This document shows, in pieces, positions 7,775 through 16,033 of a DNA stretch of 64,000 nt (position 1 is the first letter of the stretch; every line of letters starts with the position of its first letter). Made by a program: the position numbers and the translations under genes. Source of the DNA: Akkermansiaceae bacterium (GTDB lineage Bacteria; Verrucomicrobiota; Verrucomicrobiia; Verrucomicrobiales; Akkermansiaceae); assembly GCA_015062055.1 (NCBI GenBank), contig SUVK01000008.1, positions 1 to 64,000 on the forward strand, in the 5' to 3' direction. The notes below the pieces were generated by a model. It had not been told where the DNA came from and did no database searches. It saw only the letters and a program-made list of their open reading frames with translations.

Positions 7775-10700
7775 ATGGACCTTGATACCGACAGATACAG
7801 CGACCAACCGCAACCGAAGAGCCCCCGACCTACCCGATACATCGGCGCAGGCATCATGTTGCTCGGGCTGGCACTCACCGTGAGCTTGTTGACCTATAAT
7901 CAGCAAGAGATGGGTTGGGCGGCACTTAACTCAAGGACGCACGAAGCGGCAGCAAACGTACCGTGCAGCAATTGGCTGAGCGTGCCCGGACTCTACATAG
8001 GCGGGTTACTGCAATTATTATTAGGGGGTGGCGCCTTGTATGCAGCGCTATTGGCCACGGCCATGGGCACGTACAAGATGATAAAGCCTGAGAAACTGAG
8101 TGTCAAGCAATGGGTATCTGCCGGTTGCATGGTATTATTTGCATGCTCTGCACTTGACCTTCAGGAATGGATTTTACAAGAGTGGGCCTATGAGCTGGAG
8201 CTGAAAGGAGCCGGTGGCTATGTGGGGTATTTGATTGGTTCTTGCATACTGGGGGCCATGCTGGGCGTGGTATGGGCCGGAGTAATAGCAGTAGTAAGCC
8301 ACGGTGTTTCATTGGTCATCCTCTCGCGCGTGACAGTAAAACAGCTCTGCACACAAGCTTGGGCCGATACCAAAACCATTTTGTGCGTTATAGGCCGAGG
8401 GCTGCGCTTTATTTGGCATAAGATACGTCGTGCCCCGAATCCGAAACTTGATTACGAAGAAGAAGAAACCGAGGATGGGGACTGGAAGCAAGATTACCAA
8501 CCCCAGGCACCCGTTACCGCCCCCCGACAGCAGCAACCAACTGCTCAGCAACGCCCTGCACCTACTCAGCAGGTGCAGCAACAACCGAGGCAACAGACAG
8601 CAATCCCGCCCCGCCAAGAGCCCCGCCCTTACAGACAAGATTCCCCCGTGCGCCAAAATGCGCCACAATCGGTTCAGCTAGATGATGATGAGGTAATCGA
8701 CCCCCACCCGGAGCCGACCATACAGACCGCCCCGCCCCGTCTGCGCATGTACCAGCCCCCTGCCCCCAAAGCAGAGAAACGTCAAGAAACAGCCCCACAC
8801 CGCAGAAGAGACCCCGAGGCACGCCCCTTACCGTTTGAGGAGCAAATGGAGGAAGCCGATAAGAAACTGGCGGCCAAACCCATTGTACAGGCACCACCCA
8901 CAGGCAGAGCACGCTTACCCAAAAAACAACAGAACTCGCAAGATAATTACTTGGATTTGTTGCTGGCGCAAGATGAGGAATTTGCCCCTCGTCACGCAGC
9001 AGCAACCACAACAAGCGCTCGCCCCGAGCAAGCACCCATTAACCGCGGTGTGCTCAACGCCATGAACCGCAGGCTCGGCACCCCGGAAGAAGAGGACGAT
9101 GAAGACGAGCAGGAGACACCGGCCCCGCCACAGTTGCCGGCGCGTGCCCAACGCGTGACCCCACAGCACACAGCCCCCGAACCGGCCCGGCCCCCGCGCC
9201 CGGTGGTGCAACCCCGCGTGGCCCCACCTAAAGAGCTGCCCAAAGATACCAGAGCCATGTCGGATGACTATCCGCTTCCCTCTTACGACCTGCTGAACTA
9301 CATACCGGTAGCAGAAGAAGACAGCGAAGCGGCAGAAGAAGAAATGCGCGAGACGCAGCAGTGCATTATGGAGGCACTAGAGACTTTCAAAATTAAGGTA
9401 GAACCGGGTGATATTACCCGAGGCCCCAGTATTACGCGCTACGAATTTTACCCGCCGAAAGGTCTGAGGCTCAATAAGATTACTAATCTGGCTGACAATC
9501 TTAAACTGGCAGCACAGGCAAAATCCATCAACATACTTGCCCCCATACCGGGCAAGAACACCATTGGCATTGAGCTGGAAAACGCCGTAAAAGCCCCCGT
9601 TTATCTGCGAGAGCTGCTGCAAAGCGAGGCTTTCCACTCCAAAAAATTACGCATCCCCGTCGCCTTGGGTAAAGATGTATATGGCAATCCCGTCATCGGC
9701 GATTTGGCAGCCATGCCCCACACCCTTGTGGCCGGTACCACGGGGTCCGGTAAATCCGTTTGCGTCAACAGCATGATTCTGTCCATGCTCTACAAGTTCC
9801 GCCCCGATGAGTTGCGACTCATCCTGGTAGACCCCAAAGTAGTAGAAATGCAGCCCTACAAGAAACTGCCGCACTTGGCCTGTCCCGTCGTGACGGTAGC
9901 CTCGCGAGTCATCGGCGCACTGAGATGGGCTGTCAACGAAATGGAGCACCGTTACAAACTCTTCAGTAAGATGGGGGTACGAAACTTTGAGGACTTCAAC
10001 AATCGCCCCGAGGACTACGTACCCGAGCCCGATGAAGATGAAGTAGCAGAAGAATACCACCCCCTGCCGGATGGCTACGATGCCGCCACCGCCATCGAGC
10101 GCGACATTGAGGACTCTCAAGGCATAGAAGACATAGGCGAAGAAGAGCAAGGCGAATTTGACTTTGAACAAGACGAACAAATACCTGCCAAATTGCCTTA
10201 TATCGTCATTATTATCGATGAGTTGGCAGACCTCATGATGCAGGTGAAAGAGGACCTCGAGAACTACATTGCCCGACTCACGCAAAAGGCGCGTGCTGCA
10301 GGTATTCACTTGGTAGCAGCCACACAGACCCCGCGTGCCAACGTTATCACCGGTATCATCAAGGCCAATATCCCCAGCCGCTTGGCATTTAAGGTTGCCA
10401 GCCCGCTTGACAGCCGCGTGATTTTGGACACCAATGGAGCAGAAAACCTGTTAGGCAAGGGCGATTTCCTCTTCTTGCCCCCGGGTGGTATCACCAAGAT
10501 GACCCGCGCACAAGGTGCCTTTGTAAGCGACCCCGAGATTGCCTCCATTGTCAAGTTCTGTGCTGCCCACGCCAAACAAAACTTCGTGCAGGGAGTAACG
10601 GCAGAAATGAACAATGCCGACAGTGCCTCCGGCGGAGGCGACGGCGGTGGCCGCTTGGGTGGCAACGGTATGAACGATGAAGATGCCGAGCTCTATACCC

Positions 10701-10879
10701 GCTGCGTACAGTTGGTGATAACAGAACGCAAGGCGAGCACATCTTTGCTCCAGCGCCGTTTCAGCATCGGCTACGGGCGCGCAGCCAAGATTATGGATAT
10801 GATGGAGAAACGCGGCGTTATCGGGCCGGCTTCGGGCAACACCTCTCGCCCCCGCGAGGTGCTGATAGATGCACCGTAA
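7775..10879 (+). CDS. ftsK: DNA translocase FtsK/SpoIIIE family, full length
   Basis: A 1034-residue membrane-anchored DNA pump that clears and aligns chromosome termini at the septum. About four membrane segments lie in residues 25-190, then a long Pro/Gln-rich linker (about 230-500), the motor, and the C-terminal gamma winged helix. Walker A is AGTTGSGKS (residues 653-661), Walker B ends IIIDEL (Asp815-Glu816). The gamma domain (from about residue 968, DEDAELYTRCVQLV) has the LQRRFSIGYGRAA reading helix that contacts KOPS and XerD in studied FtsKs. A run of acidic residues is inserted between Walker A and B. Two FtsK-derived genes follow. Confidence 0.95.
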   Translation: MDLDTDRYSDQPQPKSPRPTRYIGAGIMLLGLALTVSLLTYNQQEMGWAALNSRTHEAAANVPCSNWLSVPGLYIGGLLQLLLGGGALYAALLATAMGTYKMIKPEKLSVKQWVSAGCMVLFACSALDLQEWILQEWAYELELKGAGGYVGYLIGSCILGAMLGVVWAGVIAVVSHGVSLVILSRVTVKQLCTQAWADTKTILCVIGRGLRFIWHKIRRAPNPKLDYEEEETEDGDWKQDYQPQAPVTAPRQQQPTAQQRPAPTQQVQQQPRQQTAIPPRQEPRPYRQDSPVRQNAPQSVQLDDDEVIDPHPEPTIQTAPPRLRMYQPPAPKAEKRQETAPHRRRDPEARPLPFEEQMEEADKKLAAKPIVQAPPTGRARLPKKQQNSQDNYLDLLLAQDEEFAPRHAAATTTSARPEQAPINRGVLNAMNRRLGTPEEEDDEDEQETPAPPQLPARAQRVTPQHTAPEPARPPRPVVQPRVAPPKELPKDTRAMSDDYPLPSYDLLNYIPVAEEDSEAAEEEMRETQQCIMEALETFKIKVEPGDITRGPSITRYEFYPPKGLRLNKITNLADNLKLAAQAKSINILAPIPGKNTIGIELENAVKAPVYLRELLQSEAFHSKKLRIPVALGKDVYGNPVIGDLAAMPHTLVAGTTGSGKSVCVNSMILSMLYKFRPDELRLILVDPKVVEMQPYKKLPHLACPVVTVASRVIGALRWAVNEMEHRYKLFSKMGVRNFEDFNNRPEDYVPEPDEDEVAEEYHPLPDGYDAATAIERDIEDSQGIEDIGEEEQGEFDFEQDEQIPAKLPYIVIIIDELADLMMQVKEDLENYIARLTQKARAAGIHLVAATQTPRANVITGIIKANIPSRLAFKVASPLDSRVILDTNGAENLLGKGDFLFLPPGGITKMTRAQGAFVSDPEIASIVKFCAAHAKQNFVQGVTAEMNNADSASGGGDGGGRLGGNGMNDEDAELYTRCVQLVITERKASTSLLQRRFSIGYGRAAKIMDMMEKRGVIGPASGNTSRPREVLIDAP

Positions 10880-10955
10880 ACGGACATCTACTGTCAGTAC
10901 TCCCCTGCCCCACAAATATAATACCCTTTCCTAAAACCAACCAATACCTTATATT

Positions 10956-12758
10956 ATGATTTCAGAAACAACCATCAAATTCATGACTCAGGCCAAGGGC
11001 TTACTTGAACTGTGCATACAGGGTGCAGAAAATCGAACCACAGATGAAGCGCAAATGGAACACTGGCTGCAGGATGTTATCAAATTCTGCCGTATGGCCA
11101 TTTTGAACATTCCCGGCACAACGATACCGATTCCAACCGCACCAACACAAACCTTCAAACCAAACAGCCCGGAACGCGAGATGGAGGACGATTACAAGCT
11201 CCCTACTTGCGGGATGCTTAATATGGCCCCGAACGATGCGACCATGACGCCCGAAGCCCGAGCAGAACTGGTTGACTTGCAGCAGACCCTCTGCCAAGCC
11301 ATGAAAGATTTCAAAATCGACATGGAACCCGGTAACATCACACAGGGGGCTTCCTTCACGCGTTTTGAATTCTACCCACCCAAAGGTTTGAGGATGAGTA
11401 GAATTACCCATCTGACAGACAATCTGATGCTGGCAGCGCAAGCGAAATCCATTAACATACTTGCCCCCATCCCCGGTAAAAACACCGTAGGTATTGAGTT
11501 GGAAAATAAGGTTAAAAAAACTGTATATCTCCGTGAAATTTTGCAGAGCGAAGAGTTCCAAAACTCTACTCACCGTATCCCCCTTGCACTGGGTAAGGAT
11601 GTATACGGCACGCCTATTATTGCAGACTTAAGCACCATGCCACACCTCTTGATGGCAGGCAAGACCGATTCCGGGAAATCAGTTTGCCTCAACAGCATGC
11701 TACTTTCCATGCTCTACAAGTTTAATCCGAATGAGCTGAAGCTGATTCTTGCAGACCCCAAGGTAGTGGATTTACAACCCTACAAAAAACTACCGCACTT
11801 ACTTTGCCCGCTGTTAACGGCACCGGAGCGCGTTATCGGCGCCTTGCGATGGGTAGTCAACGAAATGGAGTACCGCCTCAAGCTCTTTAGAGCAACAGGT
11901 GTCAGCAATGTGGAAGAATTCAATAATCGCACCGCCAACGGCACTGCCGAAACGGAAGTGGAGGGCTCGATTGAATCCTACTACGATGAAGCAGATGTTC
12001 TTATTTCAGACCTCGACGACATGGAATGTGAAGACGACTGCGCATCGGAGATGCCGGAGAAGTTACCGTACATTGTCTTCGTTATCAACGAGCTGGCAGA
12101 CTACATGCTACTGGCGAAAGATGATATAGAAAACTACATTGCAAAGATTGCGCAAAAAGCACGCGCAGCCGGTATTCACCTCATCATTTCTACACAAATA
12201 CCCCGCAGCAATGTCTTAACCGGCCTCATCAAAGCCAATATCCCCTCTCGCATTGCCTTCAAAGTCTCATCACCGTTAGATAGCAGAATTATTCTCGACG
12301 TCAACGGTGCTGAGAACCTCCTCGGCCATGGTGACTTCTTCTTCAATCATGCAGGGAGTAGCCGGAATAATGTGATGAGAATACAGGGAACCTTTGTCAG
12401 CGACCCCGAGATAGCCTACGTTGTCAGATACTGCGCCTCTAGCGCCAAGCAAAACTTCGAGCAAAATGTTACCGCAGAACGCAACGAGCCCGTATGTACC
12501 ACCGACAGCGAACCCCCGGCAGGCAAAGACATGTCCGATGAAGATGCCGAGCTCTACTCCCGCTGCGTACAGTTGGTGATATCAGAACGCAAAGCAAGCA
12601 CATCTCTTCTCCAGCGCCGATTCAGCATCGGCTTCGGGCGCGCAGCCAAAATGATGGATATGATGGAGAAACGCGGCGTTATCGGGCCGGCCGCCGGCAA
12701 CTTATCACGCCCGAGAGAGGTTCTCATTTACCACACCTGTACGCGTGAGAACAATTAG
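10956..12758 (+). CDS. Soluble FtsK-like paralogue with altered ATPase motifs
   Basis: A 600-residue paralogue of the preceding FtsK lacking membrane segments and the long linker. A novel helical N-terminus (1-50, containing EHWLQD) is followed by the alpha/beta motor and gamma winged helix, closely matching FtsK. Walker A is AGKTDSGKS (235-242; Gly to Asp inside the loop) and Walker B reads VFVINEL, so the Mg-coordinating Asp is Asn378. Glu379 and the LIKANIPSRIAFKVSSPLDSR block are kept. It may hexamerise or bind DNA but pump weakly or not at all. The gamma region differs from that of ftsK at only about one base in ten by eye. A TATAAT at 10917-10922 may start its own message. Confidence 0.85.
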   Translation: MISETTIKFMTQAKGLLELCIQGAENRTTDEAQMEHWLQDVIKFCRMAILNIPGTTIPIPTAPTQTFKPNSPEREMEDDYKLPTCGMLNMAPNDATMTPEARAELVDLQQTLCQAMKDFKIDMEPGNITQGASFTRFEFYPPKGLRMSRITHLTDNLMLAAQAKSINILAPIPGKNTVGIELENKVKKTVYLREILQSEEFQNSTHRIPLALGKDVYGTPIIADLSTMPHLLMAGKTDSGKSVCLNSMLLSMLYKFNPNELKLILADPKVVDLQPYKKLPHLLCPLLTAPERVIGALRWVVNEMEYRLKLFRATGVSNVEEFNNRTANGTAETEVEGSIESYYDEADVLISDLDDMECEDDCASEMPEKLPYIVFVINELADYMLLAKDDIENYIAKIAQKARAAGIHLIISTQIPRSNVLTGLIKANIPSRIAFKVSSPLDSRIILDVNGAENLLGHGDFFFNHAGSSRNNVMRIQGTFVSDPEIAYVVRYCASSAKQNFEQNVTAERNEPVCTTDSEPPAGKDMSDEDAELYSRCVQLVISERKASTSLLQRRFSIGFGRAAKMMDMMEKRGVIGPAAGNLSRPREVLIYHTCTRENN

Positions 12759-12848
12759 GTAGTAGCTTCACCAACCGAGCAGCCTATATCAATTTGGGCC
12801 GAGAAGGTGATATTTTTTATAAATCTTTTGTAAAAGTTAACATTTTTA

Positions 12849-12877
12849 TTGCAGAACGCAACAGAACCTGATAGAAT
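12849..12877 (+). promoter_or_regulatory. Promoter of the gamma-domain-only gene
   Basis: TTGCAG at 12849-12854, 17-base spacer, TAGAAT at 12872-12877; the start would fall on the ATG at 12884, a leaderless message. It shows the small gene is an independent unit and not a broken tail. Confidence 0.7.
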
Positions 12878-12883
12878 CTGAGC

Positions 12884-13345
12884 ATGGACTCTCAACAGCT
12901 TTTAGATTATCTATACCGTGCCAAAGCAGATCTTAACCGAGGTCTCGAATCGCTCAAAGCCATAGCCCCCGAAAACGGTGTTGCTACAGATGCCGTGTGC
13001 GAAACAGAGAAATGGCTACAGTGCGCACGTGAAGATGTACTGAAAGCCCTTGAGCATATGGCAGAATTCGACAGGCCCGATGATATGGAGGACATTGCAG
13101 CCATGTTCAACGAGTCGGCCGGCACCGAAGGCGCAGAATTGTATGGAGCCGATGCCTCGGACATGTGGTTGCATTTCAGCAAAGCATGTGAAATTGCCCT
13201 ACACCTCGGCAGAATAAGCGTACCTATTTTGGTAAACCGCTTAGATATTACCCCCACTCAAGCCGATTACCTCATCACCAAGCTTGTCGAAGAAGAGATT
13301 ATACCCGATTTGCAAAACGGTTCGGGAGAGTACATTATCTTCTGA
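12884..13345 (+). CDS. Small protein with FtsK-gamma-like winged helix
   Basis: A 153-residue protein without a motor. Its N-terminal helices contain EKWLQCAREDVLKAL, which lines up with EHWLQDVIKFCRMAI near the start of the 600-residue paralogue. Its last 70 residues (from about 80, AELYGADASDMWLHFSKACEIAL, then LVNRLDITPTQADYLITKLVEEEII) follow the pattern of the FtsK gamma domain: AELY, amphipathic helix, recognition helix, then helix-turn ending in Ile-Pro. It looks like the two ends of the paralogue joined without the ATPase. It could bind the same DNA or recombinase partner as an adaptor or competitor. Own promoter upstream and a terminator downstream. Confidence 0.75.
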   Translation: MDSQQLLDYLYRAKADLNRGLESLKAIAPENGVATDAVCETEKWLQCAREDVLKALEHMAEFDRPDDMEDIAAMFNESAGTEGAELYGADASDMWLHFSKACEIALHLGRISVPILVNRLDITPTQADYLITKLVEEEIIPDLQNGSGEYIIF

Positions 13346-13376
13346 TACGAAATAACGACACATCGTTTTAACAATA

Positions 13377-13407
13377 GCGACGGCAAAACATCTGCCGTCG
13401 CTTTTTT
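13377..13407 (+). terminator. Terminator after the gamma-domain gene
   Basis: Nine-base perfect stem GCGACGGCA/TGCCGTCGC, 7-base loop, followed by six T. Confidence 0.9.
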
Positions 13408-13476
13408 CGTGCTCACATCTTACGGCATCCATTCAGATTCGTATATGTGTACTGTTTTTTTATTTTTACCTTAACT

Positions 13477-13506
13477 TTGTATAGCTTTTTTTCTATTTTG
13501 TATATC
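13477..13506 (+). promoter_or_regulatory. Possible promoter of the GYF gene
   Basis: TTGTAT at 13477-13482, 18-base spacer, TATATC at 13501-13506, giving a leader of about ten bases. The stretch is very T-rich, so a chance match is possible. Confidence 0.4.
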
Positions 13507-13522
13507 ACAACTTTCTCGAACC

Positions 13523-14449
13523 ATGAGCAATTATTATATATCCAAACCGGACGGCACACAAGTGGGCCCATACGACAAGACAACCTTAATATCCCTAGTA
13601 AAAAACCACACCTATTCCCCGGACTCATACATATGGTGTGAAGGCATGGCAGAGTGGAAACCCTTCCGCGAAGTTTTTACGGCTAAAAAGAAAGCACCGA
13701 ATGCGGTCGCGCCGGCCACAATTGCAGCACCCCCTGTTCAAAAGAAAAAAATGAAGTGGCTCATGATAAGCCTTATTGCCGGTGCTCTTTTGGCAACAGG
13801 TGGTGTTACATACTGGCTGATGAGTGATGATGAGGCCAAACCAAACAAAGTAGAAAAAGAAATACAGGAAAAAATTAGCTCAGACGAAGAATTGTACAAT
13901 CTTTTTGAACGCAACTTCAAAACCTATTTAGAAGGCGATACAAGTGAGTTAAAAGAGGCTATTCTAGTCGAATTTACTGACGAAAAGTATCAGGGTATGC
14001 CACAATTTCATCACGTTCGTGATTACATCCTCGTTCTCAACCACGGAGAAGCCGCCAAATACCTGATAAAAAATATGATGAAAAACGATGCGGATAAGGA
14101 AGAATTTTTGGAAGACGCTATACAATGCGGTGCCCACAACGTAGCAATCGCCTTAATTGAATCGGGGGTTACTATAACTGACGAACAAGATAAGGAACAC
14201 CTATTGAGGGAACTTGTTCAAAACGCGGCAAGAATGCACCAATCACAACAAATGGCACGACTTACCACCAACTGTTTACCTATAAAAGAAAAATACATAG
14301 AAAGTAGAGATTTCCGCAAATGTGCAGAACTGGCAGTTGAAAAATTTAACAGCCCCGTCCTTAAAGAAGATGTCCACAGCGATGTTAAACAGCTTAAACT
14401 AACAGGCAAAGAAAAACCGCTCACAGACTATATCTCATCAAAAATGTAA
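13523..14449 (+). CDS. GYF-domain single-pass membrane protein
   Basis: A 308-residue protein. Residues 1-52 form a GYF_2-type domain (YYISKPDGTQVGPYDKTTL, then WCEGMAEWKPFREVF), a fold that binds proline-rich peptides or acts as a cytoplasmic sensor. A Lys/Ala/Pro linker leads to one membrane segment (about 78-98), so the rest is on the other side. The C-terminal part is helical with an ankyrin-like spacing (AAKYLIKNMM, GAHNVAIALIESGV) but is too divergent for a firm call. Lower GC than the nuo block. It sits alone between two terminators; function unknown. Confidence 0.8.
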   Translation: MSNYYISKPDGTQVGPYDKTTLISLVKNHTYSPDSYIWCEGMAEWKPFREVFTAKKKAPNAVAPATIAAPPVQKKKMKWLMISLIAGALLATGGVTYWLMSDDEAKPNKVEKEIQEKISSDEELYNLFERNFKTYLEGDTSELKEAILVEFTDEKYQGMPQFHHVRDYILVLNHGEAAKYLIKNMMKNDADKEEFLEDAIQCGAHNVAIALIESGVTITDEQDKEHLLRELVQNAARMHQSQQMARLTTNCLPIKEKYIESRDFRKCAELAVEKFNSPVLKEDVHSDVKQLKLTGKEKPLTDYISSKM

Positions 14450-14477
14450 TAATTTATCGGCATAAACAAATTACCTC

Positions 14478-14510
14478 GCCCCGCAGCCATGGCGCTGCGG
14501 GGCTTTTTTT
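14478..14510 (+). terminator. Terminator of the GYF gene
   Basis: Perfect 10-base GC-rich stem GCCCCGCAGC/GCTGCGGGGC, 6-base loop, seven T. Confidence 0.92.
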
Positions 14511-14756
14511 ACTGAACTTCAGCGCGCGAGCAACAGGTGATTTTCAAGTAACGGATGATGCCTCGAGAAAACGTCGTTTCGGGTTTTATCATATTGCAAT
14601 TACAGGAATTAAACAGCTTAAAAATTAGTTGTAACTAACAACAAAAAAGCGCATAAATATAATAGGGTCGAACACTTTAGGCTTGAAATTCGGGGCGATA
14701 AGGTGTTTAATGTGTGAGCACCAAAGTGGCCTGAGGTGGCCTAAGAGCTTTAGATT
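14511..14756. other. Upstream region of the nuo operon
   Basis: Non-coding stretch between the GYF terminator and nuoD. It holds the likely promoter at 14683-14711, a second TATAAT at 14658-14663 without a well-spaced -35, and in the leader a 7-base direct repeat GTGGCCT at 14726-14732 and 14736-14742, one helical turn apart. The repeat could be a regulator site or chance. No nuoA, nuoB or nuoC is present. Confidence 0.5.
14683..14711 (+). promoter_or_regulatory. Promoter of the nuoD-N operon
   Basis: TTGAAA at 14683-14688, exact 17-base spacer, TTTAAT at 14706-14711; start near 14718 and a leader of about 39 bases. Confidence 0.6.
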
Positions 14757-16001
14757 ATGAACACGACGAAAACTTTACAAGTGCCTGATGCTACGAGCGT
14801 AGCGATGGATTACCTGAAGAACGACGCGGAAGACCAAGGCGAGCTGGTAACGCTCAACGTGGGACCGTCTCACCCTGCGACACACGGCGTGTTGCGACTG
14901 AAGCTGGTAATTGATGGTGAAGAGATTGTATCATGCGATCCCGTCATCGGCTACCTGCACCGCGGCATGGAAAAGATAGCGGAAAACTGCCACTATAACC
15001 AATATGTAGCCTACACGGACCGATTTGACTACTTGGCACCGATGAGCAATAACATAGCCTATGCGTGTGCCGTAGAAAAACTGATGGGGTGGGAGCTGCC
15101 GGAGCGCGGGCAAGCCATCCGCGTGCTGTGCTGCGAGCTATCACGCATCTCCTCCTGCTTCTTGGGCACGGGTGTATACGCGATGGACACCGGCGCCATG
15201 ACGGCATTCTTGTATGCCTTCGAGGAAAAAGAGAGAGTGCACAACTTGTACGAGCAGATATGCGGTGCTCGCTTTACCTCCAGCTACACCCGCATTGGCG
15301 GCATGACCCGCGACTTACCGAAAGGCATTAAGAAGCAAGTACTTGATTTCTGCGACAGTGCCCTGCGCACGGTAGACGAGATGGAGAAGCTGCTGTTGCA
15401 CAACAAGATTTTCATTGACCGCCTTGTAGGCGTAGGCGTTATCACCAAGCAAATGGCGCTGGATTGCGGCATGACCGGCAACAACCTGCGCGCCAGCGGT
15501 GTAAAACGAGACCTGCGTAAAACTAACCCCTACTTGGGCTACGACAAGTACGAGTTTGATGTACCCGTGGCCGAAGAAGGCGACTGCTACGCCCGTTTCC
15601 AGGTACGCATGGAAGAAATCCGCCAGTCCGTACGCATTATCCGCCAGGTTATGGAGACCCTGCCGGGTGGCCCCATCTGTGTGCAGACCGACAAGGGGAT
15701 ATTGCCCGACAAGAAAGAGGCGCTGCAAAACATGGAAGAGCTTATCCGCCAGTTCATGGTAAGCACCCAGAGCGTGAACGCCCCCGTAGGCCAAGTATAT
15801 TTTGCCGCCGAGAACCCGAAGGGTGAGCTGGGCTTCTTCTTGGACAGCAAGGGAGGCGGCATTGCCAACCGTTTGAAGATGCGCAGTCCCTCATACTGCA
15901 CACTCTCCATCCTGCCCAAGCTTTTGCCGGGTCACTTGGTAAGTGACGTAGGCGCCATTCTGGGTTCTTTCGACTTTGTACAGGGCGAATGCGACCGTTA
16001 A
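14757..16001 (+). CDS. nuoD: NADH-quinone oxidoreductase subunit D
   Basis: A 414-residue 49-kDa-type subunit of complex I, lining the quinone cavity in the peripheral arm. Typical blocks: LNVGPSHPATHGVLRL near the start, GYLHRGMEKIAE, the region around RISSCFLGTG, and the C-terminal ILGSFDFVQGECDR. Length is normal for separate NuoD, so it is not fused to NuoC. First gene of the cluster; nuoA, B and C are not upstream, where a terminator and the GYF gene lie. Confidence 0.97.
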   Translation: MNTTKTLQVPDATSVAMDYLKNDAEDQGELVTLNVGPSHPATHGVLRLKLVIDGEEIVSCDPVIGYLHRGMEKIAENCHYNQYVAYTDRFDYLAPMSNNIAYACAVEKLMGWELPERGQAIRVLCCELSRISSCFLGTGVYAMDTGAMTAFLYAFEEKERVHNLYEQICGARFTSSYTRIGGMTRDLPKGIKKQVLDFCDSALRTVDEMEKLLLHNKIFIDRLVGVGVITKQMALDCGMTGNNLRASGVKRDLRKTNPYLGYDKYEFDVPVAEEGDCYARFQVRMEEIRQSVRIIRQVMETLPGGPICVQTDKGILPDKKEALQNMEELIRQFMVSTQSVNAPVGQVYFAAENPKGELGFFLDSKGGGIANRLKMRSPSYCTLSILPKLLPGHLVSDVGAILGSFDFVQGECDR

Positions 16002-16033
16002 ACCGATAAACAGCAAACTTACACAATACCGAC

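Noticed and set aside
10917-10922. TATAAT before the FtsK paralogue as a full promoter
   Set aside because: Perfect -10 but no -35 within 15-19 bases; mentioned with the gene but not called separately.
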